The notes under the pieces were generated by a model, which was not told where the DNA came from, did no database searches, and was given only the letters and a program-made list of their open reading frames with translations. From Pteria penguin (taxonomy: Eukaryota; Mollusca; Bivalvia; Pterioida; Pteriidae), in the NCBI GenBank assembly GCA_035048485.1, contig CM068586.1:27546349-27610348 (forward strand): DNA of 64,000 bases, given 5' to 3'. Positions 53,554 through 64,000 of this stretch are shown here, one piece after another. The position numbers were made by a program, and so were the translations under genes. Position 1 is the stretch's first letter, and each line of letters begins with the position of its first letter.

Positions 53554-56500
53554 TATGATTCTTTTCACATTAATTTGAAATTCTTTAATATAACATATGC
53601 AATAGCAAAACTTCCTTTTCTGTAATGTTTACAAAAAGATCATTGAGCTGTTTACATGCCACTTTTGATATCGTATTGTATTTTTTATAATCCAAAGCTC
53701 TACAGCTTACCAATATATAAGGAAACAATGATATGATATAAAGTCAAGGTCAACATCATGAATGGCTATTTCATATAAGATGTAAATCATAAGTATGTTT
53801 AACACAAATTTTGCACAATTACCAAAGTTACAAATATCTTTTGTATTATTAGAGTTGTGTAGCTGAACCAATTTGATGACGGAGGGTCTTCTATTGTAAT
53901 ATGGCTTCAGAAAAGTAATTCTTAAATTCTCCTCTCATTTACAAATAGTGCAGGTTCGTCTTTCTAGTGGAATATTGTTATATCGACCTGTTTCAACACT
54001 CACACAATGCAAAGAGAGGCGCAATCTGCAAATAAGATTCTTATACTGTTTGAAGATAGGTTTTGACATATAAGGTTGTAATGTCACATGATCAATAATA
54101 TGTATATATAATGAACATTTTGTTGACTCATTTACATGTATATCGGATATAAACGCCTTCGTATGTATATCAATTGAACGTTGTATCCTTCATAAAATAA
54201 CACATTGACTTATCACAATTATACATAACTATCTAATTAAATACTACATAATGGTAACTACGAACTGACAAGTTCAAGTTCGTAGGAAGCAAATCAGAAA
54301 TGACAGGCCGAAACAAATTTGCATATTTAGAAATATCCAGGGATTTATCGTTAGGGATGGAGACCTACTTACTCAACCCTACCACCCAACCCACTTTCCT
54401 AACAGAATTGGAACGTCAAATTATATGTTTAGAGTTAAGGTTTTTAATCATTATCATCGTAAAAAAGAGGGTGGGTGTGTAGGGAGTCTCCTACGTTTCC
54501 AAAACAATCCTTATTTCATTAATTCAATTCATCTATTTTGAAACATCATAACCGCAGAACATGGCACTAGTTTGGAAATATCTTGTCGATAAATTAGAAG
54601 ATGCGGCCAGTCTCTTCAAATTAATATGTACAAATGTACCAAATAGATATACAAAATTTGGAAGTATACAGAAGGGAGAATGACTTTTCCATTCATTACA
54701 CAGTATAACGGAAAAGGGGTCTTTAAATACTGAAGTATTTTAGAATGACAGGGGATGCGATACATGTACTTTATTACATAATAATTCCAGGAAAATGTGT
54801 CACCATTTACCTGTATGAAAGTAAGATGAAGAATCTCCTATATATAGATATTTAATAACCACTGCCTGCAGTGATACAGGAAAACTGTATTATTAAGTTA
54901 CATAATGCAATATGCTACAATCGTAATTTTTTTCTTTTCATTATCATATGTGTTCTCGAACCTTAATGACCCACCATCCCATGGATATTACAAACAAGTC
55001 AATACCATAGGGGGCACGATGATGGTCGAAATTGTATTTCACAACAGATTTATTCCTATAAATGTATGAAATAGACTGTCAAAATAAGGAAGAATATCTT
55101 ATTGATTTTAGCGAATGATCACATGACAATGATGAAGATAGGTTTTGGAAGACTAAGCCAAATTTGTTCGCTGCGGTAGATAGCAATGTCAGGCTATTGT
55201 TAACGCTGTATTGAAAAATCGTAACGAATCGCTAAGACCCTCAAACCTGCATATGTTACCTCCGACATGAATTCTTCTTTAACGAGTTATAAATTTAAGC
55301 CTTTATGTATCCCTAGACAACCTAATCAAGCGACTAATTCCTAACTCTATCAAGCCAAATGCATCCTTTTTTCAAGTTGAAAGTGTACGGGGTGACCCTG
55401 TTTTACACCCGTTCGCCTCTCTGATGGGAGTCAATACATTGGGGATTATGCGCACTCCAAATTCGAATTGATCAGCATGTAAAACACGTGTATGCATAAT
55501 TATCAGAATGTTGATCCCGAATCTTAAATTGTGAGAATTATTGGGTGGTGTGGACATACTTTAATTGGGGGTTTAAACCCCTGATTTATTGCATTTCCTG
55601 TATCAACTGTCCACAGTAAACATGTTTCCGTGAATTTCCCTATTGTTTAGTTAATCATATAATTTAGGGTCATCTCTAAATTTCATCTGCAGTATACATG
55701 CAATATGAAAATATGAAAGTTAGATGTATTTGGTGTTTGATACCCGTATTAAGCAGGCAGTTATCATTTGAATGCCGAAATAAGCGAAAAAAAAAACAAT
55801 AAAAGTAATAATTATACTAATAAAAGTCAAGACTTACAAGAAACCAACCAAAAAAGAAAAAAAAATATCCCAACATCCCCCCCCCAAAAAAAAAAACAAC
55901 CCGAAAGACACATTAACTTAATACATCATTGATTTCTAAATATTAACTACTGATGTCGTATGAATTCTGGTTTACTCCCCGGTGTTTTCTGGTTTCTGGG
56001 ATTTAAAAAAATTGTTTGTTTGTTTGTGTTTCTTTTACAGTTTTTTTTTTGGGGGGGGGGTTGTTTTGTTTGTTTTGTTTTGTTTTTGTTTGTTTGGGGG
56101 TTTGGGGGGGGGGGGGTTATGTGATAAAACTGATGGTTTCAAGGTGATTACAAACATGTAAAGCCAGGGAATCATTGTATAGAAAAAGTCGATAAATATG
56201 GAAAATTTTATGGTTTTTGACATGAGGTGGAGAGAGTGGTTTGAATGATCTAATCCCGCTTTATATAAGGATTACCATATTAACATTGAATGATATTATT
56301 TGCTTATTGTTACAGCTTTGTTGTTTGTTTCAAAGTTTGATTTATACAAATATTGACGTTGGCAGAGGCAGGCAGTTCCTTGAATGTTGAATATCAATTC
56401 TATCAGAAAATTCAAACAAGTAATATATAGAAGTAAATAGCCGTCGAAAGGAGCCAATATGATCTAACTCGTAACTTACTGCATTCAGTCTGCAAATCGT

Positions 56501-56976
56501 CTCATTAAATTCATAATGACTTATCTAATATCCGTCAAACCGGCAAATAATGTACGTGCATAGTTATCTAAGCTTCATATGTAACAGCTTAGAGGCATGT
56601 GTCATTTCATTTATTTACATCTTGTATCCCTAGATGTTTTTGGCATGTGCGGTGGACCCTACCATTTGTAATGAATATAAAAAGTTATAAAATAACACCA
56701 GCTGTCAGAGGAACAATCTCACACAAGATATCTCTTGCTGGGCCTAAACAACCGCCCAATATGTGTTTATTGTAATCATTGCAAATTTTCATTTTCTCTG
56801 TAATTGATATGTACCTATTATGCTTTGTAGATGTACCAGTATGCCTTTTTCTTTCTTGATTCTGTCAATGTCCGTTCTACACAAGTGCATTTGGATATCG
56901 ATACCACATTAGTTCATATAATCCCGGGAGACAAACGTTATTGATAAACCTAGTGTCTTGACTTTCGTATGGAGAG
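53554..56976. other. Intergenic, no gene seen
   Basis: AT-rich sequence. Poly-A/C tracts occur at 55784-55905 and T/G homopolymers at 56040-56116. No exon is recognised. Confidence 0.5.
56040..56116. repeat. Poly-T, poly-G and (GTTT)n block
   Basis: T and G only, with G runs of about 11 and 13. It resembles the block at 41770. Confidence 0.85.
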
Positions 56977-57150
56977 TTGGTTGGTTGGTTGATTGGTGTT
57001 TTACGTCGCTTTCAACAATATTTCAATTATATCGCGACATGGAAGCAGGAGGTTACCAACCTCTTAAACATAGTGGCGCAACCCGGTAATCGAATCCGGA
57101 TCGTCGGTGCCGCAAGCCAAGCGCTCAACCACTACACCAAGCCTGCCCCT
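56977..57150 (-). mobile_element. tRNA-derived SINE, third good copy
   Basis: The minus strand carries box A GTGTAGTGGTTGAGCGCTTG and box B ATCCGGATTCGATTACCGG, then TATGTCGCGATATAATTG-type body and an (AACC)n-type tail. The flanks CGTATGGAGAG (56966-56976) and CGGATGGAGAG (57151-57161) form a target-site duplication with one mismatch. Confidence 0.92.
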
Positions 57151-57694
57151 CGGATGGAGAGTAAACAAACGGAGGAAGACGTTATCAAGTAAAACACCCC
57201 TTGAAATGTCGAGTAGATACGTTGCATATGTGAGCTTTTCTGTACAATGTATCAGACATATGACATCACGTAAGGGTAGCGATATTAATGTGACGTAAAC
57301 AACAATCTAAATAAACACAGATACATTGATGATGATCATGTAAAATTCTGACACAACCCCAAAACAAACAAACAAACATACAAAAAAACCCGACCACAAG
57401 GGGTCTGTATATTACTTTTTAACAATGTCTTATTCATTGTCCATGTGACTTACAGTCTTTTCGAAGTAATCATATCTCTAGATGAAGTGCTCATTTGCTA
57501 TTAGTTTGTTTGATGTTTAACATTATGTTCAATATTATCTCACCGGCATCGTGTGTCATGGCTACACTATGATTGCACGGCTCAGAACTGCTGCAAGACA
57601 TCCTGCTAGGGACAGCCACCATTTACTTTGCGAAATCCACTCTGACACAAGCTCTTTTTTACGTTTAAAATATTCCAACACAAACCAATTAACT

Positions 57695-57775
57695 AAGGAT
57701 CAGGCTTTATTTGAACTCATGACCTATGATTATAAATGGAGCTTGCTAACCACTCGAACACGCCTGCACTTTCAA
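57695..57775 (-). mobile_element. tRNA-like SINE head of a third type (Leu/Ser-like)
   Basis: On the minus strand GGCGTGTTCGAGTGGTTAGC (box A) is followed after about 40 bp by GTCATGAGTTCAAATAAAGC (box B). The first half resembles a long-variable-arm tRNA (Leu or Ser), but box B is degraded. It is more likely a SINE fragment than a tRNA gene. Confidence 0.5.
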
Positions 57776-58344
57776 GACTACAAATCGAACATGCTTTTGT
57801 CGGGGCTGCTCTGATTCTAATCCGACAAAACATGCATGTTTATAAGATATAACAAAAGAAAATGCATTATCATATAGATGTCTTTTGAATATAAATGTAC
57901 TCATTTCTTAGATCATGCATTTGTAACTGAATAACCTAAACATCTGGTATTGTGGTTTATCCCAAGATTAGACAAATGAGAAAGTTTGTCAATGTACTTG
58001 CCAAATGTGAGTGGCTTTTTCTGAAGTAATCCGCCTATAAAACTAAATAGATGAAATAATCTTGTTTAAACCATCAACATAATTTGTTATATCCTCCGTA
58101 AATAAAGTTTGTGAGGTATATATTAATCATCATGTCCGTCCGTCTGCCTATTTATCCGTCTGATTGTTTTTATGTCTGTCTGTCTCTGTCGGTTCGTATG
58201 TTTGACCACAGACATTTCTGTCCACAATGGCTTGTATTGACTTCTACCAAGAACGAAAATCAACCTCTTGTCAAGTAAGACAGATGACGACTGCCCGACA
58301 ATGTCTGCAGGGTTACAACCATTGCATTTAGTTGTTTGGGTACA

Positions 58345-58353
58345 GGTGTGTGT

Positions 58354-58428
<75 letters not shown>
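58345..58428. repeat. (TG)n microsatellite
   Basis: About 40 TG units with one AAGGG interruption near the start. A (CTGT)n-like stretch lies nearby at 58133-58192. Confidence 0.95.
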
Positions 58429-58429
<1 letters not shown>

Positions 58430-60059
58430 ATATACCGTTTTATCATTACAACTTTTCCTAGATGCAAGAATGGGTTTAAAACTTGATACAAAGCAAGATC
58501 ACAATAAATTAATACGGATGGAAGAACGGGAATATCTTTATACATTTTCTGTAAGAGTTACGACCCTTGGCCGTAAAAAAATGTTGAATATACTTCATCA
58601 TCTCGCCATTACAACTCCTCATAGACTCATGAATGGATTGGAACGAACGTGACTCAAAGGAAAAACACAAGATATAAATGTCTATGAAAGAAGGGAAATG
58701 TTTCATGACACTTTCCGAGTTATCTCCCTTGGACTTAAATTTCTTGTGCTAATTATCTTGTGAAGGCTTTTGATGTTTGTACAGGCGAGGAGTTAATAAC
58801 CCTTTAAAGTAAACAATGTAAAGATTCAAAACTTATCATTGTAATTGTTGTAGGGTCAATAGGTCAGAGGTCAAGATTTCAAGACTTTGTGTAAGTAAAA
58901 ACTTTTCCAGACAGTAATTCAATGGTTTCTAATCTGGGTTTTTAACACTTCACACAAAGGATGTCATAATTGTTACACTTAACACAAAGATGTGTCATGA
59001 CCTTGACCAAAACATTTTTTCATGGCCAGTCTGTCTTAGCCTATGTAAGAATCTGCAGCCGTTGGAGGGGTTGGGGGGGGGGTGGTTATTTGTTCCGTTA
59101 CTAAGACAGTTCTTGGGTCTTTGATACCAGAACACATTATTAAATAAAAGAAACCTTTACAATATTTAAATTTTAAAATGAATTACATGTATTTCTATCA
59201 TCTAATTTAGATAAAGTTGAATATGTAATGCAGATTTGTACAAATGTTTAGAATTATTGATCAATGTGTATTTTAATTGTTATAAAAATAATTCAGGGAG
59301 TAACCATTACATCTATATGTAAATGAACAAAGATACTACTATAATAAAATGACACATGTCTGGATGGTAAAGATATCATTATAGAAATATTTATACTCTA
59401 AATAAATGTTGGCATATTAGTAACCTTAATTATCGTGTTAATATTTGCCATTTATTTTATCAAGAAACGAATATGTATTGAATTTGTTATATATCATTAA
59501 AGGCTATGAAGTTCCGCACTGAAACTCGATGTACGTTATCGGTTTCGTGAATTTCATTCAATATCTGTCTATAAATGAATACAGTTACTTTCAACTCATA
59601 ATGCAACAGATCTTTGTGGGCTTGGTAAATATGATAAGTATATGCTTTTAATATAGAAAACAAGTTGTATGGAATTATTTATGTATGTATGATAAAGGTG
59701 CTTTATAGAGTTATTTATGTGCATCTATGTATCATTAACAGAATTATCTTTTATTCTGGCCATGTATCATAAAGTTGTATTAATACATTTATTGAAATGT
59801 CTACAAGCTGTGTAGTTTTTGTCCAGTAATCTAAACTAACAATTGCTTAATAATGGGTAAGACTGATTTAGCAAATGCTTTGCGTATATGATTTTTATAT
59901 TTCCTTAAATTTGCCCCCCCCCCCCAAAAAAAAACAAAAAACATATATTAAATGTTATACATCGATCAGGATAAAGTGTCATACCCGAGTGTATCTCAAA
60001 GTCAAATCTCTCCATTGTACCTCCAGTTTATACGTCTGCTTTTTAGTATATGTGCTTGA
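58429..60059. other. Intergenic, no gene seen
   Basis: AT-rich sequence with short G and C runs. Nothing recognised. Confidence 0.5.
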
Positions 60060-60304
60060 TTTAGGGAGCAATCATTTGATTTCTATAGGGGGGGGGGGGG
60101 AGGGGGGGGCAGGAAGACTTTCACCGGCCTAAATATTTTTTTCCCCAAATTTCAGAGCCGGATTTTTTTTTATTTATTGATTGATTTTTTTTGCCGGCCC
60201 TTCGGACCGGATAATTTTTTCCCCAAAATTTGAGCCGGACTTTTTTTTTGAAAAGTCTTCCTGCCCTCCCCTCCCCCCCTAAAATCAAATGGTTGCTTCC
60301 TTAG
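60060..60304. mobile_element. Palindromic foldback repeat with G-rich and C-rich arms
   Basis: The left arm TTAGGGAGCAATCATTTGAT, a G run and GGCAGGAAGACTTT mirror the right arm AAAAGTCTTCCTGCC, a C run, AAATCAAATGGTTGCTTCC and TTAGG. The middle holds two GAGCCGGA blocks and GCCGGCCCTTCGGACCGG. There is no reading frame. It is a MITE-like or foldback element. Confidence 0.82.
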
Positions 60305-60787
60305 GACATTGTGCTCTTTTATTTACCTGCATGTGGACAATATGTGATAGAGTTTAAACAAAGCCGTATTCCCACGATCACTAACAATATGTACAGCGTA
60401 TCTGAAGCAAGTGCCAATTTATTCATAATTATGGTAAAGGGGCAGCTATAGAAAATTCTGTCTTATAAAATAATTTGACCAAGCAGAATTTCACAGAAAT
60501 CTACGGATGATGATCTTCCCTTGCACGGCGTATGATGACGTTATACATAACGTTTACAACCTATATGTACGAGAAAACTACTATCACACATAAGTATGAT
60601 GACAATTTAGTTCTGTGTCACCTTTCCGACATTTTTTAGACCACTAGCTATATAGAATAGTGTGGTATGTTTAAACCCTATTTCATTATTTGATATGTTG
60701 ACTTGTTGTGTAACAGTATATAGTAAGTGTTAAGTCGTTTATGCTGATTATAAGTGATAACTGTGGGTTTAAGACGGATGGAACCGG

Positions 60788-60850
60788 TCGGCAGCAGACG
60801 CTTATTACTCAAAGCACCTGATCACTATTTCTCCAGAGATCTGTCTTTAC
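60788..60850 (+). repeat. Dispersed repeat family A, diverged copy
   Basis: GCAGCAGACGCTTATTACTC is followed by AAGCACCTGATCACTATTTC and CCAGAGATCTGTCTTT, in the family order. Confidence 0.5.
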
Positions 60851-61248
60851 CCATTATTCCTGATTTGATTATAAATGCATGAACTGCGACACTGCTCATG
60901 ATTCGGTACTTTGTGATCTATTTTGTACCAATTTGTTTTCACAATCTCTCTAGGGAATGTGAACATACCATGCGTACAGAAAAGCAAAAGGGCATACACC
61001 AAATGCTATATATCCTAGAACATCGTTTGCAGCGAGGATAGCAAAATAGGAAATGAAAATCTATTGTAAATTTACCAAGTGGGATTATTATCTGACTTGA
61101 TTTACTTATGACTAATGTGCTGAGCTAGCACATGAATCTAAATTGCACTTGTCAATCAATACTTGACAAAATGAACTCTTTTTCGGTCGTATGGTTATTT
61201 GTTGCATCAAAAGAATGAAGGAAATGCATTCTGAAGTGTTGACACATA

Positions 61249-61281
61249 CAACAACAAACAAACAACAAACAAACAAACAAA

Positions 61282-61332
<51 letters not shown>

Positions 61333-61336
61333 ATGA
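61249..61336. repeat. (CAAA)n-(TAAA)n microsatellite
   Basis: CAAA-type units change to about 16 TAAA units. Confidence 0.95.
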
Positions 61337-62536
61337 ACTCGCCTTTATTCGAACCTTAATTTTTTGCGTGAATAAAGAGAATATTTAATGTTAAAACGTG
61401 AGAGCAGCAAATGTTTCTTTATTTCGATCAAATCACTCGTTTGATCAATTTACAAGCAAGAGATATACCAGAAAAATAACGTTGATATGATTAATATAAA
61501 AATAGTTATTTTTATAATAATAATAATAATAATGATATAATTTATTATTATCTACATTTAAATCTTTTGATTTGTAATCTGGGAACTCAATGACCAACCG
61601 TCCATTACAGAGTATTATCGCCAGGTCATTTCCCTTAGGAGTGCCTCATAGCTCCTTTATTTTTTAAGGAGCAGAGCGCAACTCCTGTTTATTGCCCACC
61701 CTCCTCTTCTGTATGTAGCTGTATGTATGTGTGCTGGAGGGTCTTGTTTATTATGTACTGCTTGGATGGCCCGTAAGTTCAACGGCTTTTATTACAGGTG
61801 CCACCACATCGGAATACTTTTGCCGCTGCATCAGAGATACTCCCCCTGGCCATTATTCTCCCTTTTGCCGAATACTTATAAATATACAAAACAATGCCTA
61901 GCGAATTAGATAATTTTTCAGAGTTGCGATGTTTGAAAACTATAAAAATGATTACTATACAAAACAGAATTCCTTTCTTTAATATTTGGCGGTGGCGGTG
62001 GGGATCGGGCTCTGCATTAGACGGAGAAAAATGAGAATTTCTATGACAATCCATTCTCCTCCACTTCTATATTATGGTCGCTGATACATGTAGGTGAAGC
62101 AATCTTTATGAAAACTGGATACCTGTTCTTATTACAGGTAGGTAAGAGTTACCTTTCCTGTAACTGTTAAGGTAAATATACATTATATATGTTATATGTT
62201 GTGGGTAAGTAAGTATGTAGGTGTATAACGTCCCAAGAAAATATCAACGTGGAACACTGTGGACAATCATTTGGGACACAATTAAAAAAAATACAAATAC
62301 AAAAATTTTGAGATCGAGAGACATATTTAATCGTATTGACCAATTCACTTTTTCGTGTGCAGGGGGTGAAATCCCATGTACTCCAAAACTGGAAGTCCAA
62401 CATCGATTTGCACTAATGCTCGCAGGTGTAGAGATATTTCACCGTCTTCAACAAGCAATTTCTTTGATTATTCGACAAGCAACATTCTAAAACATTTGTA
62501 TTTTAGAGGAAAGGGTACTTCAAATATACAAAAACA

Positions 62537-62539
62537 GAA

Positions 62540-62594
<55 letters not shown>

Positions 62595-62609
62595 ATAGAT
62601 AGATAAATG
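62537..62609. repeat. (TAAA)n microsatellite
   Basis: About 17 units, ending in two TAGA variants. Confidence 0.95.
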
Positions 62610-63179
62610 AAAAGCAAATGAGAGCAACTACAACAAACACAGATAAACAAAACCATACACAAGGTTAAAATAAATAATATAAAGTAAACAAGACAAACTC
62701 CTTTTATTCCATACCCCATAGGTATGTCAATCAACAAGAAATGTACGCGATATATTTATCTAAGATGTATAGCAGGAAATCAAATTTCCTATTGGTCTTT
62801 TCTTTTCTTTAAAACAAATTCTAAAATTATACCCCCAAAAGAGTTCCATTTTATCGTCATGTTTGGATAAATGAAATTATCAGAAGAGGACAAATGCTAT
62901 TTATCAATGTCCTTTGTGTGTTTGTAATGAATGCAAATGCCTCACCAGACACGATGCTCTTAAAAAAGACAAATTCTCCGAAGCAGTCTTGGAGGGCGAT
63001 GAATTGAATATAAACGTATTATCAATCCCGCAAATGATTTGATAATGGAATTTAGGTTCCTTTATCAATTATTGAGTTAGACTAACAACAATATATTGAG
63101 AGCTTATCACATTTTATGTTCTAGCGCACTTGTAGATGCAACTAATACGAAATAATGGTCAGAATCTATAGCCTTAATT

Positions 63180-63380
63180 TGTATTCCTCCGCGAATGAGG
63201 GAGCGCACTTATTGCTCAATTATCTTTATAATTGGGCGGAAATCGCCGTATTTGTACACAAACAGCACAGCTAAAGCGGAACCGTGGTCTTGAATTAATG
63301 AACTCAACTTTTCACATGGAATGGCGAAATGACTAAAAAGCATTATAAACAGACCTTTAAGAGAAATTAGTGTTGAATAT
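63180..63380. promoter_or_regulatory. Candidate cis-regulatory stretch with a paired homeodomain-type dyad (weak)
   Basis: A low-repeat interval containing CAATTATCTTTATAATTG (about 63217), a perfect dyad of two CAATTA half-sites separated by 6 bp. Bar-class and many other homeodomains bind such half-sites. TGAATTAATGAA follows about 60 bp later. Function is inferred only. Confidence 0.25.
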
Positions 63381-64000
63381 TGAAATGTCTCGGTTCAGAT
63401 GACAATTGCGATCTAGTAATAACAAGATTATTAGATTTTTATTGCGATTTCTAAGGGCTTTTTAGCTCTGTGTGACTCAATTGCAGTAACATTGGAAAGT
63501 CGGAAACAATTTAAAGAACGTTACATGAATTTTCTTTTTAGATTCAATGACGTTATAAGGTCAGTTCGGTTCGTTTTCTAATCGATTTGAATTCCACTGG
63601 AACGAAATCCTGTCGACACAACAATAGAATGAATTAAGGAAATATGTAAAAGATGATGGGCTGTTTGGAAAATTTGTTTGTGAAATCGAAATAAAATTTT
63701 GTATTTTTGTTGCAAAAAAAAAAAAAAAAAAGATTAAGAAAGCGAAATAGGTAGAAAAATAAACTGAAAAATGAAACAATTGAATAAAAACAACTAAAGC
63801 GTAATGATAATAATGCAGCTAGCAATGAAGAGAGTAATGAAGTTTCCTTCCGATTTGAGAGAGAAAAAAGTTTTAACTTAATGTACATAATGTTGAAAGA
63901 GTCTTTGAAACTGTAATGCTGTAAATTAATTATACAGAATATTTCATGAAGTTCAATATTCCCTCCACAAAGTTTAAGTGCTCCGGCGGAGCATCTAGGA

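Larger units (their letters stand above)
60305..64000. other. Intergenic to window end, no gene seen
   Basis: AT-rich, with one family A copy, two long tetranucleotide tracts and one candidate regulatory stretch. A small hairpin TGCTCCGGCGGAGCA lies at about 63980. A 78-89 codon open pair at 62167-62490 has no recognisable feature. Confidence 0.5.

Noticed and set aside
62167..62490. Overlapping 78- and 89-codon frames on opposite strands
   Set aside because: No start context, domain or splice signals. One of the two must be a shadow and neither looks like a protein.

Overview
The window looks like AT-rich nuclear DNA from an animal, most probably a mollusc and plausibly a bivalve. It has spliced genes, many long microsatellites, tRNA-derived SINEs and decayed transposons. 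The bivalve suggestion rests on dispersed repeats that I remember as common in oyster and mussel genomes; the sequence does not name a species.

Only two protein-coding genes can be supported. Both are on the + strand and both encode Bar-class (BarH/Barhl) homeodomain transcription factors. Gene 1 (3630-5205) is compact, encodes 217 residues and has introns of 353 and 569 bp. Gene 2 (39680-48419) encodes 329 residues and has introns of about 4.2 and 3.5 kb. They share three exons, identical intron positions and phases (phase 1 before the homeobox exon, phase 2 inside homeodomain codon 53), a single FIL/eh1-like motif near the N terminus and a [10 protein letters not shown] extension after the homeodomain. 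This marks a tandem duplication at DNA level. Gene 2 keeps the more ancestral-looking sequence; gene 1 has diverged and shortened.

The other roughly 90 percent is noncoding. From 1 to 3.6 kb is AT-rich flank with a (TA)n tract. From 5.2 to 8.9 kb is intergenic DNA with dispersed repeats. A 2-kb satellite of 40-bp monomers at 8.9-10.9 kb is built from two 974-bp higher-order units. A SINE lies at 11.3 kb. A decayed reverse transcriptase (14.5-15.8 kb) split by a (CA)n tract is followed by a large inverted duplication. From 16.5 to 29.2 kb there are no genes. A C/A-rich minisatellite lies at 29.2-30.5 kb and a 169-bp tandem array at 31.6-32.5 kb. Several foldback/MITE-like elements, SINEs and (TA)n-tailed repeats lie between 33 and 38 kb. 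Gene 2 follows, with twin MITEs and an (AAT)n/(ATT)n palindrome in intron 1. From 48.4 to 64 kb there are no genes, only a roughly 1.15-kb element with a near-perfect hairpin, two more foldback elements, two SINEs and microsatellites.

Both genes should act in the nucleus as DNA-binding regulators. The gene-free space around developmental genes of this kind usually holds cis-regulatory elements. A few low-repeat stretches with dyads or recognisable factor sites are listed as weak candidates.
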